Source: DATARH01 sp963712835 (GTDB taxonomy: Bacteria; Pseudomonadota; Alphaproteobacteria; ATCC43930; CGMCC-115725). From it: 64,000 bases of DNA. The position numbers and the translations under genes were made by a program. Position 1 is the first letter of the stretch. Each line of letters begins with the position of its first letter. Below, one piece after another: positions 56,729-64,000 of the stretch. The stretch covers positions 620,001-684,000 of the forward strand of contig CAVQJJ010000002.1 of NCBI GenBank assembly GCA_963712835.1. Direction: 5' to 3'. Below the pieces are notes generated by a model. That model saw nothing but the letters and a program-made list of their open reading frames with translations, did no database searches and had not been told where the DNA came from.

Positions 56729-58015
56729 TTATGCGGGCGTCACCAGCGGGCCGCCGCTGCCTTGCGTCCAACGTGAGGCTTCCCGCTCGGGGCGAATGAA
56801 TGCGGTTCCAATGGCGCCGCCCGCCAACATGATCCAGCCGCAGATGGTGAAGCCGGTGTTGAAGCCGATGAGCGGCGTCGCCGCGTCCTGGACGACGCTG
56901 CCCATGATATAGGGCGCGAGCAGGCCGGCCGAGGTGGCGATGGCGGTGCCGATCGCGAGCAGCGCCCCGCGCTGCGCCGCCGGCGTGACCTCCCCGATGA
57001 CCGTATTGCCGATAACATAGATGACCGACGGCAACGCGACGCCAAATCCCGTCAGAACGATCTTGGCGGCAATGCCCGGCGTGTATGGCATGGCGACCAG
57101 GGCGGCGCCGCCCAACGCGACGCAGAGCCCGCCCAGAACCCCCCGCGCCAAGCGGCTGGAGACCCCGCGCGACAGGAGACGCTGCGAATACCAGCCGGCC
57201 GCGAGCATGGCGATGACACTGCCGCCCGCCGGCAGCGCTCCCAAAATGCCGATCGATCCTTGCGCCAGCCCGAGCCCCTTAATGAGAAAGGCGCCCTGCC
57301 AGGAGAGCGCCAGCGACAGGGACCAATTCGCGCCGAACGCGGCCGCCCAGCATGCGAGGATCGTTGGGCTGAGCAGCAATACCCGATAGTCGATCCGTGC
57401 TCGGCTTGGCGTACCCGGGCTTGCGCCCGTCGCTCCCCGGGCCAACGAACCTTCACGACCGAACGCCAACCACAGCACGCACCAGGCGAGGCCGACGACG
57501 CCCAAGGCGCCGAACGCCCAATGCCACGAATAATGCACGATCGCCCAGTTGAGCAGCGGCAGCGTGATCAGGACGCCGAGCGCGCCGCCTTGCACGATGA
57601 TCGCGGTCGGCAGGGTGCGCAACTCGTTGGGAAACCACTTATAGGTTGCGTGCAACGCCACCGGCCCGGCCGGTCCCTCGCCGGCGCCAAGCGCGACACG
57701 GCAGCCGATCAGCGTCGCGAACCCGACATTGCCGAGTAAGGGGAACTGGGTCAGCGCCCAGATCAGTCCCATCGCGAGCAGCACCCAGCGGGTCTGTATC
57801 CGGTTGACCAGGAAACCCGTCGCCACGGCCGAAACCGCAAACAGCAGATAAAAACTGGAGCCGACCAGGCCGAATTGTTTCGGGCTGAGGTTCAGTTCTT
57901 GCATGATCGGGACGGCGGCGATGCCGATCACCGCCTTGTCGGCGAAGTTGATCAGCGTGAAGAGGAATAGCAGGCCGACGGTCAGCCAGGCCCGTTTCCG
58001 GTCGCTCGACATCAT
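56729..58015 (-). CDS. MFS transporter next to the nitrile hydratase genes
   Basis: This 428-residue 12-helix permease of the anion:cation symporter type begins LTVGLLFLFTLINFADKAVIGIAAVPIMQELNLSPKQFGLVGSSFYLLFAVSAVATGFLVNRIQTRWVL (the D in NFADKAV and the loop 2-3 region). GCRVALGAGEGPAGPVALHATYKWFP is the ACS/tartrate-type motif. Its stop is 87 bp before the nitrile hydratase alpha start on the same strand, so it probably imports a nitrile-bearing or related acid. Its start faces the HxlR regulator across the repeat operators. Confidence 0.92.
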   Translation of the reverse strand: MMSSDRKRAWLTVGLLFLFTLINFADKAVIGIAAVPIMQELNLSPKQFGLVGSSFYLLFAVSAVATGFLVNRIQTRWVLLAMGLIWALTQFPLLGNVGFATLIGCRVALGAGEGPAGPVALHATYKWFPNELRTLPTAIIVQGGALGVLITLPLLNWAIVHYSWHWAFGALGVVGLAWCVLWLAFGREGSLARGATGASPGTPSRARIDYRVLLLSPTILACWAAAFGANWSLSLALSWQGAFLIKGLGLAQGSIGILGALPAGGSVIAMLAAGWYSQRLLSRGVSSRLARGVLGGLCVALGGAALVAMPYTPGIAAKIVLTGFGVALPSVIYVIGNTVIGEVTPAAQRGALLAIGTAIATSAGLLAPYIMGSVVQDAATPLIGFNTGFTICGWIMLAGGAIGTAFIRPEREASRWTQGSGGPLVTPA

Positions 58016-58074
58016 GCTGCCTCCCTGGGGCGAAGCTTGCCCGGCACTCGGCGAATGTCGCCGTCGCGGTTAAA

Positions 58075-58104
58075 TAGTAACTATCTTTTAAAGAGTCACT
58101 ATCT
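58075..58104. promoter_or_regulatory. HxlR operator-like direct repeats
   Basis: AGTAACTATCT (58076-58086) and AGTCACTATCT (58094-58104) are near-identical direct repeats 18 bp apart. The first includes the 9-bp palindrome TAGTAACTA. They lie between the divergent MFS-nitrile hydratase operon and the HxlR gene, where an HxlR dimer could control both promoters. Confidence 0.65.
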
Positions 58105-58150
58105 AATCGAACACAAAGCCGTTATCGTGCCCGTGGAGGTGCCGCACGCC

Positions 58151-58492
58151 GTGACCGAACCATTGACGATTTCTGCTCCTTATCATTGCCCGATCGCGCG
58201 AACGCTCGACGTGATCGGAGACCGTTGGACGATTCTGATCCTGCGCGATCTGGTGCGGGAGGGGCCGCGCAAGTTCCAGGATTTCGAGCGCTCCCTGCGC
58301 CGCATCAGCCCGAACACGCTGTCGATGCGGCTGAAGCGGCTGGAAGATGCGGGCATTGTCGCGCGCCGATTTTACGAACAGCATCCGCCGCGCGCCGAAT
58401 ATGTGCTGACCGAAGCGGGCGAGGAGCTGCGCCCGGTTCTCAGGGCGCTGTTCACGTGGGGACAACACCACACGCGATATCAGCCCGCCTAG
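58151..58492 (+). CDS. HxlR-family transcriptional regulator
   Basis: This 113-residue winged-helix regulator has the HxlR core: PYHCPIARTLDVIGDRWTILILRDLVREGPRKFQDFERSLRRISPNTLSMRLKRLEDAGIVARRFYEQHPPRAEYVLTEAGEELRPVLRALFTWG. The single N-terminal Cys is the residue that senses redox or aldehyde stress in several members. A GTG at 58151 is preferred because it gives normal family length with GGAGG upstream; the frame stays open to 58037. The position suggests control of the nitrile hydratase operon, and possibly of the plus-strand dioxygenase that follows. Confidence 0.9.
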   Translation: MTEPLTISAPYHCPIARTLDVIGDRWTILILRDLVREGPRKFQDFERSLRRISPNTLSMRLKRLEDAGIVARRFYEQHPPRAEYVLTEAGEELRPVLRALFTWGQHHTRYQPA

Positions 58493-58556
58493 CCGCAAGG
58501 GTTGCGTCGCGCTCGCGCACGGCGGATCATTTGTCGCGACCGAAGGGAGGCGAGGC

Positions 58557-59456
58557 ATGTCGATCGCGATCCGTCCGCTTCATTCCGTCTTTGCCGGCGA
58601 GGTCGAGGGCGTCGACTGCACGCGGCCGCTCGCGCCGGAGGAGGTCGCGGCCGTCGAAGCCGGCATGGACCGATATGCGGTGCTGGTGTTCCGCGACCAG
58701 GATTTGACCGACGCGCAGCAGATCGCCTTCACCCGGCATTTCGGCGAGTTGGAGAGCTACAACACGCCCGGCCATATCCGCAAAAGCGCCGAGCAGCGGC
58801 TGGGCGCGGGCATGGCCGATTTCTCGAACCTCGATAAGCACGGCAACATCATCGCGGGCGACGACCGCGTCTGGTTCTTCAAGCTCGCCGACCGGCTATG
58901 GCATTCGGACAGCTCGTTTCGCCCGGTGCCGGCGAAATATTCGCTGCTGTCGGGGCGCGTGCTGCCGAAGCCAAGTCCCTTGGGGGACGGCAACACCGAA
59001 TTCGCCGACATGCGCGCCGCCTACGACGCGCTCAATGAGCGTCAGAAGGCAGAAATCGAGCCGCTCGTCTGCCTGCATTCGCTGCGCTATTCGCGCGAGG
59101 CGATCGGCTTTACCGAGCTTACCGAGGCGGAGATCGCAGCGTTCCGGCCGGTCCGCCAGCGCCTCGTGCGCACGCATCCGGTGACCGGGCGCAAATCGCT
59201 GTTTCTCGCCGCGCATGCCGGCGCGATCGAAGGCTGGACGGTTCCGGAAGCGCAGATGTTCCTGCGCGACCTCAGCGAGCACGCGACGCAGCGCGAGTTC
59301 GTCTATTCGCACCAGTGGCGGCTCAACGACCTCGTGATGTGGGACAACCGCCAGACCATGCACCGCGCCCGCCGCTTCGACGACCGCAACGAAATGCGCG
59401 ACGTCCGCCGCACCACGCTTGCGGGCGATGTGGCGACCATCGAGCAGGCGCCCTAA
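58557..59456 (+). CDS. TauD/TfdA-family 2-oxoglutarate dioxygenase
   Basis: This 299-residue non-haem Fe(II), 2-oxoglutarate-dependent oxygenase has the facial triad His116 and Asp118 (LWHSDSSF) and distal His269 (DNRQTMHRARRF). An Arg in RDVRRTTLAG would bind 2-oxoglutarate. LVFRDQDLTDAQQIAFTRHFGELE is the family opening. WHSDSSF and the DNR-TMHRARRFD block are closest to TfdA-type enzymes that cleave aryloxyalkanoates, so xenobiotic ether or sulfonate substrates are plausible. AGGGAGGCGAGGC lies before the ATG. Confidence 0.93.
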   Translation: MSIAIRPLHSVFAGEVEGVDCTRPLAPEEVAAVEAGMDRYAVLVFRDQDLTDAQQIAFTRHFGELESYNTPGHIRKSAEQRLGAGMADFSNLDKHGNIIAGDDRVWFFKLADRLWHSDSSFRPVPAKYSLLSGRVLPKPSPLGDGNTEFADMRAAYDALNERQKAEIEPLVCLHSLRYSREAIGFTELTEAEIAAFRPVRQRLVRTHPVTGRKSLFLAAHAGAIEGWTVPEAQMFLRDLSEHATQREFVYSHQWRLNDLVMWDNRQTMHRARRFDDRNEMRDVRRTTLAGDVATIEQAP

Positions 59457-59505
59457 GTCAACCGGCCCATACCGTGATAGAATGAGACATCGAAGGGAGG
59501 CCAAG

Positions 59506-59895
59506 ATGAGCGTCGAACTCAATCACACGATCATCCCGGCGAAGGACAAATGGGCCTCGGCCAAGTTCCTCGCCGATATCCTCAATCTCGAGGCGGGACC
59601 GGAATGGGGCCATTTCGTCCCGGTCAAGACGGCGAATGGCGTGACCCTCGACTTCGACAATCGCGAAGAGTTCCGCCCCGGTCATTACGCCTTCCTGGTC
59701 AGCGACGGCGAATTCGACGCGGCGTTCGCGCGTATCCGCGCTCAGGGCGCGCGGTATTATGCCGATCCGCGGCGGGCCAAGCCCGGCGAGATCAACCATC
59801 TGCACGGCGGCCGCGGCGTCTACTTCGACGATCCCAGCGGCCACCTGATGGAAATCATCACCCACCCCTACGGCGACCGGCCGCAGCAGCCCTGA
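59506..59895 (+). CDS. VOC family protein
   Basis: This 129-residue single glyoxalase-fold domain opens VELNHTIIPAKDKWASAKFLADILNL with a metal-ligand His. It ends GGRGVYFDDPSGHLMEIITHPYG with a His and Glu pair, a typical dioxygenase/glyoxalase metal set. The function is undefined. It follows the TfdA-like gene by 49 bp on the same strand with AGGGAGG before the ATG, so the two may form a small operon for one substrate. Confidence 0.9.
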   Translation: MSVELNHTIIPAKDKWASAKFLADILNLEAGPEWGHFVPVKTANGVTLDFDNREEFRPGHYAFLVSDGEFDAAFARIRAQGARYYADPRRAKPGEINHLHGGRGVYFDDPSGHLMEIITHPYGDRPQQP

Positions 59896-59950
59896 TCGTG
59901 CGGCCCCCTCTCCCCGCGAGCGGGGAGAGGGGTTGGGGTGAGGGGCGGCC

Positions 59951-60790
59951 TTAAGCGCCGACCTGCCGCTTCACCTCGGCCCATTTGTCGAGCACCGGCA
60001 GGATCTGGTCGCGCGGCTCCGACATGAGGCCGGTGTTCACCCCGACCACGCCCAGGTCGCGGAAATATTTCACCCGGTCGGCGTCGAGCGGGCAGCCGCC
60101 CATGATTACCGGCAACTCGGGCCGGTTGCCCTCGGCGCACATCTTCTTGAACGCCGGCAGGATTTCCTCGGGCTTGCCGGACGAGGCGTTGGGATACCAG
60201 CCGTCGCCATAGCGCACCGCGCGCCGCGCGGCCCACGGGAAGGCGCCGCCGACAATGACCGGCGGATGCGGCTTCTGCACTGGCTTTGGCCAGGTCATCA
60301 TCGGCACGACCTTGACCGTCTCGCCGTGATATTCGGCGGTCGATTTGGTCCAGATTTCCTTCATCGCCTCGATCTGCTCGCGCATGTGCAGCATGCGGGT
60401 CGCGAACGGCGTGCCGTGGCTCTCGACTTCCTCGACATTCCAGCCGCCGCCGATGCCGAAGACGAACCGACCGCCCGACACCTGATCCAATGACGCGACC
60501 GATTTCGCGGTCGAGATCGTATCGCGCTGGATGACGAGGCAGATGCCGGTCGCGAGCTTCAATTTCTTGGTGACCGCGCCGCAGACCGCCAAGGTCACGA
60601 ACGGGTCCATCACGTCGTAATAGCGCTTCTGCAGCTCACCGCCGCCCGGCGGCGGGGTCTTGCGCGGCACCGGGATGTGCGTGTGTTCGGCAACCCAGAC
60701 GGAATCAAGCCCACGCTCTTCCATCGCGATGGCCAGCTCGGTCGGGGTGATCGAATAGTCGGTAAAAAAGATCGTGCAGCCGAATTCCAT
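59951..60790 (-). CDS. Luciferase-like (LLM class, F420/FMN) oxidoreductase
   Basis: This 279-residue enzyme has MEFGCTIFFTDYSITPTELAIAMEERGLDSVWVAEHTHIPV, KSVASLDQVSGGRFVFGIGGGWNVEEVESHGTPFATR and PVIVGGAFPWAARRAVRYGDGWYPN. This matches the subfamily often annotated as TIGR03619 F420-dependent, where cofactor use (F420 or FMN) varies. It is on the strand opposite its neighbours, divergent from the CoA-transferase gene. The start ATG at 60790 matches the family's first strand; seven more codons are open upstream. Confidence 0.9.
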   Translation of the reverse strand: MEFGCTIFFTDYSITPTELAIAMEERGLDSVWVAEHTHIPVPRKTPPPGGGELQKRYYDVMDPFVTLAVCGAVTKKLKLATGICLVIQRDTISTAKSVASLDQVSGGRFVFGIGGGWNVEEVESHGTPFATRMLHMREQIEAMKEIWTKSTAEYHGETVKVVPMMTWPKPVQKPHPPVIVGGAFPWAARRAVRYGDGWYPNASSGKPEEILPAFKKMCAEGNRPELPVIMGGCPLDADRVKYFRDLGVVGVNTGLMSEPRDQILPVLDKWAEVKRQVGA

Positions 60791-60885
60791 CTGGTGCCTC
60801 CCGATACGCATGTCGCTGCGCCGATCCTAGGCCGTTCGCTATGCTCAGTGCTAGCCTTCGGCATGACCTCAATCGGAGAACCGGG

Positions 60886-62082
60886 ATGAGCCAAGCCTTG
60901 AACGGCATCCGCGTCATCGACATGACGCACAACCAGGCGGGACCCGCTTGCGCGCAGATGCTGGCGTTCTTGGGCGCCGACGTCATCAAGCTCGAGGAGC
61001 CCCGGGCGGGCGATGTGGCGCGCACCGTCCATGCCGACATCAAGGGCTCGGACAGCCTGTTCTTCCTGCTGTTCAACGCCAACAAGCGCAGCCTGACGCT
61101 CAACCTCAAGAGCGACGAGGGCAAGCGCCTCTTCAAGGAGGTCATCAAGCAGTCCGACGTGCTGATCGAGAATTTCGGGCCGGGCGCGATGGAGCGGCTG
61201 GGGCTCGGCTGGGAGGTTCTCCGGGAGCTCAATCCGCGCCTCATCTACGCGACGATCAAGGGCTTTGGCAGCTACGGCCCCTATGCCGAGTTCAAGAGCT
61301 ACGAGCCGGTGGCGCAGGCGATGGGCGGGGCGATGAGCGTCACCGGCTTCCCGGAGAACCCGCCGACCCTGGTGTTGCCGGCGATCGGCGACAGCGGCAC
61401 CGGCATGCAGATGGCGATCGGCATCCTCGCCGCGCTGCAGCAGCGCCACAACACCGGGCGTGGCCAGCATGTCGAGGTGTCGATGCAGGACGCGGTCGTC
61501 AACATCATCCGTGTCTCGCTGCGCGACCATCAGCGCCAGGGCCGGCCGATGGAGCGGCACGGCAACCAGCTCGGCCATACCGTGCCGGGCACGACCTATC
61601 CCTCTGCGCCGGGCGGGCCGAACGACCACGTGCTGATCTTCTGCCAGCAGCAGATGTGGAAAGCGTTTTGCGGCGCGATGGGCCAGCCGGCGCTGGCCGA
61701 TGATCCGCGTTTCGCGACCGCCGACGCGCGCTGGGACAACAGCGCGGTGTTGGAGCCGATCATCGAGCAATGGACCCGCAGCCACAGCAAGCACGAGATC
61801 ATGAAGATGCTTGGCGACGCCGGGGTGCCATGCGGCGCCTGCCAGGATACCGGCGAGGTGCTGGCCGACCCGCATCTCAAGGCACGCGAGATGATCGTCG
61901 ATATCGATTACCCGACGCGCGGCACCTATCAGACCGTCGGCTGCCCGGTGAAGCTGTCGAACTCGCCGGCCGAGATCACCCGTCCGCCGCTGCTCGGCGA
62001 GCACACCGACCAGCTCCTCGGCGAGCTGTGTGGCATCGATCCCGACCAGGCGAGGCGGCTGCGCGAGAGCGGGGTGATATGA
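60886..62082 (+). CDS. Family III CoA-transferase, formyl-CoA:oxalate type-like
   Basis: This 398-residue CaiB/BaiF enzyme has ALNGIRVIDMTHNQAGPACAQMLAFLGADVIKLEEP, NKRSLTLNLKSDEGKRLF, VLIENFGPGAMERLGLGWE and the catalytic Asp169 in AIGDSGTGMQMAIGI. NQAGPACAQMLA and NFGPGAMERLGLGWEVL resemble Frc rather than carnitine enzymes. No oxalyl-CoA decarboxylase is adjacent, so oxalate use is unproven. It overlaps the decarboxylase-like gene (ATGA), suggesting that the CoA ester or free acid it handles is a substrate or product of that neighbour. Confidence 0.92.
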   Translation: MSQALNGIRVIDMTHNQAGPACAQMLAFLGADVIKLEEPRAGDVARTVHADIKGSDSLFFLLFNANKRSLTLNLKSDEGKRLFKEVIKQSDVLIENFGPGAMERLGLGWEVLRELNPRLIYATIKGFGSYGPYAEFKSYEPVAQAMGGAMSVTGFPENPPTLVLPAIGDSGTGMQMAIGILAALQQRHNTGRGQHVEVSMQDAVVNIIRVSLRDHQRQGRPMERHGNQLGHTVPGTTYPSAPGGPNDHVLIFCQQQMWKAFCGAMGQPALADDPRFATADARWDNSAVLEPIIEQWTRSHSKHEIMKMLGDAGVPCGACQDTGEVLADPHLKAREMIVDIDYPTRGTYQTVGCPVKLSNSPAEITRPPLLGEHTDQLLGELCGIDPDQARRLRESGVI

Positions 62083-62816
62083 TCGGCTATCGCGCCCGAC
62101 TCGGGTTTCTGCTGCCGCCGGGCAACCCGACAATCGAGCCGGAGATGATTGCGATGTGCCCCAAGGGAATTGACTCGGGCGTGTCGCTGCACTTTCACCG
62201 CATGGTCGCGCGTGGCACGCCGGGCGCGCTCGACGGCCAGGCCGAGCGCAATCGCCAGATGGTCGCCAGCCTCGACGAGAGCATCGAGATGCTGGCGCTG
62301 GTCAAACCGGACATCGTCGTCACCGCCCACACTGCGACGAGTTATGATTTGGGCCGGGAGCAAGAAGCCCAACTGCTCGACCGGCTCGCGAAGCAGAGCG
62401 GCACGCGGGTGACGACCGCGTTCGCGAGCGTGGCGGCGGCGCTGGAGCGGCTCGGCGTCAAGCGCATCGCGCTCGGCGCGCCCTATTCGGCCGAGACCAC
62501 GGCTAAGGGCAAGACGCACCTCGAGGCGCACGGCTTTACCGTCATCAACCACGACAACCTCAAGCACGCCGGCAACATCTACGACACGACCGCCGAGCAA
62601 GCCTATCGCTTGGCGCGCGCGGTCGATGTGCCGGAGGCGCAAGCGGTCTTTCTCTCGGGCACCGGCATGCCGACCGTCTCGGTGCTCGACATGCTCGAAA
62701 CCGACCTTCAGAAACCGGTCATCTCCAGCAATTCGGCGATGATGTGGCTGGCTCTGCGGGCCTGCGGGGTCAACCAGCCGATTTCCGGCTATGGCCGCTT
62801 GTTGACGCTCGACTGA
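62079..62816 (+). CDS. Arylmalonate decarboxylase/maleate isomerase-like protein
   Basis: This 245-residue Asp/Glu racemase-superfamily protein is recognisable from GYRARLGFLLPPGNPTIEPEM, the two Rossmann-like halves and AVFLSGTGMPTVSVLDMLE. In maleate isomerase and arylmalonate decarboxylase, catalytic Cys sit in ACTSxS- and SCTxLRT-like motifs. Here the equivalent positions read TAHTATSYDLG and LSGTGMPT, so the expected cysteines are absent. Either this subgroup uses other residues or it is not a racemase-type enzyme. It is coupled to the CoA-transferase by a four-base overlap and precedes the CmcJ-like oxygenase. Confidence 0.8.
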   Translation: MIGYRARLGFLLPPGNPTIEPEMIAMCPKGIDSGVSLHFHRMVARGTPGALDGQAERNRQMVASLDESIEMLALVKPDIVVTAHTATSYDLGREQEAQLLDRLAKQSGTRVTTAFASVAAALERLGVKRIALGAPYSAETTAKGKTHLEAHGFTVINHDNLKHAGNIYDTTAEQAYRLARAVDVPEAQAVFLSGTGMPTVSVLDMLETDLQKPVISSNSAMMWLALRACGVNQPISGYGRLLTLD

Positions 62817-62864
62817 GTAGCCCTATCTTCTAGGCGCGTATATGCGCCCATTCGCGGAGGTATC

Positions 62865-63698
62865 ATGGCCGAGATCGCCGAACTCGACGCGCCGGAGACG
62901 CTCGAAGCCGCGCTCAACTACTATGTCGATACCGGCGCCAAGCCGGTTTCGATCGTCGCCGGCCCCGGCGGCGTCGACACCAGGCTGAGCGGCGGCGACA
63001 ACGAGGCGCATGTGATGCGCCTGACCAACGGCCGGCTGCACCTCAAGGAATTCGCGATCGACAAGAACGGTTTTGTCTTTGTCGATCACCCGACCAAGGT
63101 GCGCGACTTCTACGACGAGGACGAGGTGCGCCGGGTGTATTACCCGGAGATGGAAGCTCTGATCAAACGCGAGGCCGGCGCGAAGCGCGTCGTCGTCTTC
63201 GACCACACGCTGCGCACGCAAGACCAGGCGCAGCGCGAGACCCGGCAAATCCGCGATGTCGTGCGCCGAGTGCACAATGACTACACCGAATTTTCGGCCA
63301 GGAAGCGGGTGCGCGACCTGATGGGCGACGAGGCCGAGGCGCTGCTCAAGCACCATTTCGCCATCGTCCAGTGCTGGCGGCCGATCCGCCTGCCGGTCGA
63401 GAGCTGGCCGCTGGCGATCGCCGACGCGCGCACCCTCGACGAGAAAAACATGGTCGTCACCGAGCGGCGCTACCAGGACCGCGTCGGCCAGACGATGGCG
63501 ATCACCTGGGACCCGAACCACCGCTGGTACTGGTTCCCGCACATGCGGCGCGACGAGGCGCTGGTGTTCAAGGTGTTCGACAGCGAGACCGACGGCCGCT
63601 CGCGCTGGACCGCGCATACCGCGTTCGACGACCCGACCTCGCCGCCCAACCCGCGCTTCCGCGAGAGCATCGAGATCCGCACGCTGGCGTTTTTCTAA
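62865..63698 (+). CDS. CmcJ/NvfI-family putative 2-oxoglutarate/Fe(II) oxygenase
   Basis: This 277-residue protein has the CmcJ/NvfI layout: VHNDYTEFSARKRVRDLMG with a His137-x-Asp139 pair, FAIVQCWRPIRLPVESWPLAIADARTLDEKNMV, and SRWTAHTAFDDPTSPPNPRFRESIEIRTLAF with distal His251. Related proteins act in cephamycin 7-alpha-methoxylation (CmcJ with CmcI) and fungal meroterpenoid pathways (NvfI). In bacteria most are uncharacterised. GGAGG precedes the ATG. As third gene of the plus-strand series it probably oxidises the same compound class as its neighbours; that is inference. Confidence 0.88.
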   Translation: MAEIAELDAPETLEAALNYYVDTGAKPVSIVAGPGGVDTRLSGGDNEAHVMRLTNGRLHLKEFAIDKNGFVFVDHPTKVRDFYDEDEVRRVYYPEMEALIKREAGAKRVVVFDHTLRTQDQAQRETRQIRDVVRRVHNDYTEFSARKRVRDLMGDEAEALLKHHFAIVQCWRPIRLPVESWPLAIADARTLDEKNMVVTERRYQDRVGQTMAITWDPNHRWYWFPHMRRDEALVFKVFDSETDGRSRWTAHTAFDDPTSPPNPRFRESIEIRTLAFF

Positions 63699-63703
63699 TT
63701 CAG

Positions 63704-63782
63704 TCGTCTGCCCCCGCGCAGGCGGGGGGCGAGGCGAGCGATGGGACAGTTGCCCTGGATTCCCGCTTTCGCGGGAAGACGA
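63704..63782. repeat. Intergenic inverted repeat (family B)
   Basis: TCGTCTGCCCCCGCGCAGGC at the left faces TTTCGCGGGAAGACGA at the right, with CCCTGGATTCCCGC inside, as in the other family B copies. It lies between the convergent CmcJ-like and MmgE/PrpD genes. Confidence 0.75.
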
Positions 63783-63788
63783 TTGGGG

Positions 63789-64000
63789 TTACGGGCGAAC
63801 TAGCGCGATCAACGGCTCCACGCTCGCCGCGTTCTTGAAGTCGCGGATCAGCGCGAGGCTCTGTTCGATCCGCTCGCCCGGCAGCCCCGAATTCGGCATC
63901 AGCGTACGGTATTTCGCGTCGATATCGGCCCAGTCGATGCCGAGCGCGGCGGAGCCGTGCGGCAGGAACACGGTGCCCGTGACCTCGCGGCCGTCGGTGG
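63789..64000 (-). CDS. MmgE/PrpD family protein, C-terminal part (runs off the window)
   Basis: The last 70 codons of a minus-strand gene read TDGREVTGTVFLPHGSAALGIDWADIDAKYRTLMPNSGLPGERIEQSLALIRDFKNAASVEPLIALV. The pattern of a short strand, then D/E-x-K-(Y/F)-R-x-L with two helices, is the usual end of MmgE/PrpD proteins. The stop is at 63791-63789 and the start lies outside the window. It is a different gene from the complete member at 49165-50559. Confidence 0.72.
   Translation of the reverse strand, partial: TDGREVTGTVFLPHGSAALGIDWADIDAKYRTLMPNSGLPGERIEQSLALIRDFKNAASVEPLIALVRP

Noticed and set aside
1..64000. CRISPR arrays, complete insertion sequences, prophage or rRNA genes
   Set aside because: No regularly spaced direct repeats with unique spacers, no transposase or phage structural genes, and no rRNA sequence were seen. 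The repeats found are isolated palindromes.

Overview
This is a GC-rich chromosomal window from what looks like an alphaproteobacterium. That placement is inferred from the gene families: HisZ paired with PurA, DUF992, DUF2244 and DUF3096 proteins, a serC-serA operon with a structured leader, a bactofilin, a short HlyC/CorC-type protein, and KorAB next to a GltD-like flavoprotein. An assignment near Rhodospirillales or Hyphomicrobiales would fit, but the sequence alone does not prove it. No phage, complete insertion sequence or CRISPR array is visible. Intergenic palindromic repeats are abundant.

Region 1 (1-17 kb) is mostly housekeeping. It holds the start of murJ, then dapB with an overlapping alpha/beta hydrolase, a DUF2244 protein, an exported two-repeat protein, nth, a bactofilin, a PfkB-family kinase, typA, a Rap1a/Tai-like exported protein, rpsD behind a clear sigma-70-like promoter, and a CNNM/CBS protein. 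A minus-strand run then encodes a family III CoA-transferase, a penicillin-acylase family enzyme and threonine dehydratase. It is followed by a proline-racemase family gene.

Region 2 (17-32 kb) begins with a minus-strand operon for a GltD-like NAD(P)H/ferredoxin flavoprotein and the alpha and beta subunits of 2-oxoglutarate:ferredoxin oxidoreductase. A luciferase-like monooxygenase comes next. At 23.4-23.9 kb is an unusual intergenic region with a perfect DnaA box, phased GTAAC repeats and an AT-rich stretch; the large genes on both sides point away from it. To its right lie serC-serA (serine), hisZ (histidine), purA (purine) and nadE (NAD).

Region 3 (32-44 kb) holds small membrane and exported proteins, an MFS carrier, and a same-strand acyl-CoA pathway set (AMP-dependent ligase, enoyl-CoA hydratase, acyl-CoA dehydrogenase). 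The two spacers inside that set are packed with palindromes and 11-bp-phased repeats. A toxin-antitoxin pair, a PncC/CinA-like gene, a prepilin peptidase, tRNA-Glu(UUC), a frameshifted exported-protein gene and a lone Flp pilin follow.

Region 4 (44-64 kb) is accessory and catabolic. It includes small detoxification or regulatory proteins (MarR, VOC, YciI, GST, a GloB-like hydrolase), two MmgE/PrpD enzymes, a two-domain VOC protein with a decayed copy of its 3' end beside it, and two more luciferase-like enzymes. A cobalt-type nitrile hydratase operon (MFS, alpha, beta, accessory) is divergent from an HxlR regulator. A run of degradative-looking genes then follows (TauD/TfdA dioxygenase, VOC, CoA-transferase, an arylmalonate-decarboxylase-like protein without the expected cysteines, a CmcJ/NvfI-like oxygenase). 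No amidase for the nitrile hydratase product is present in the window.
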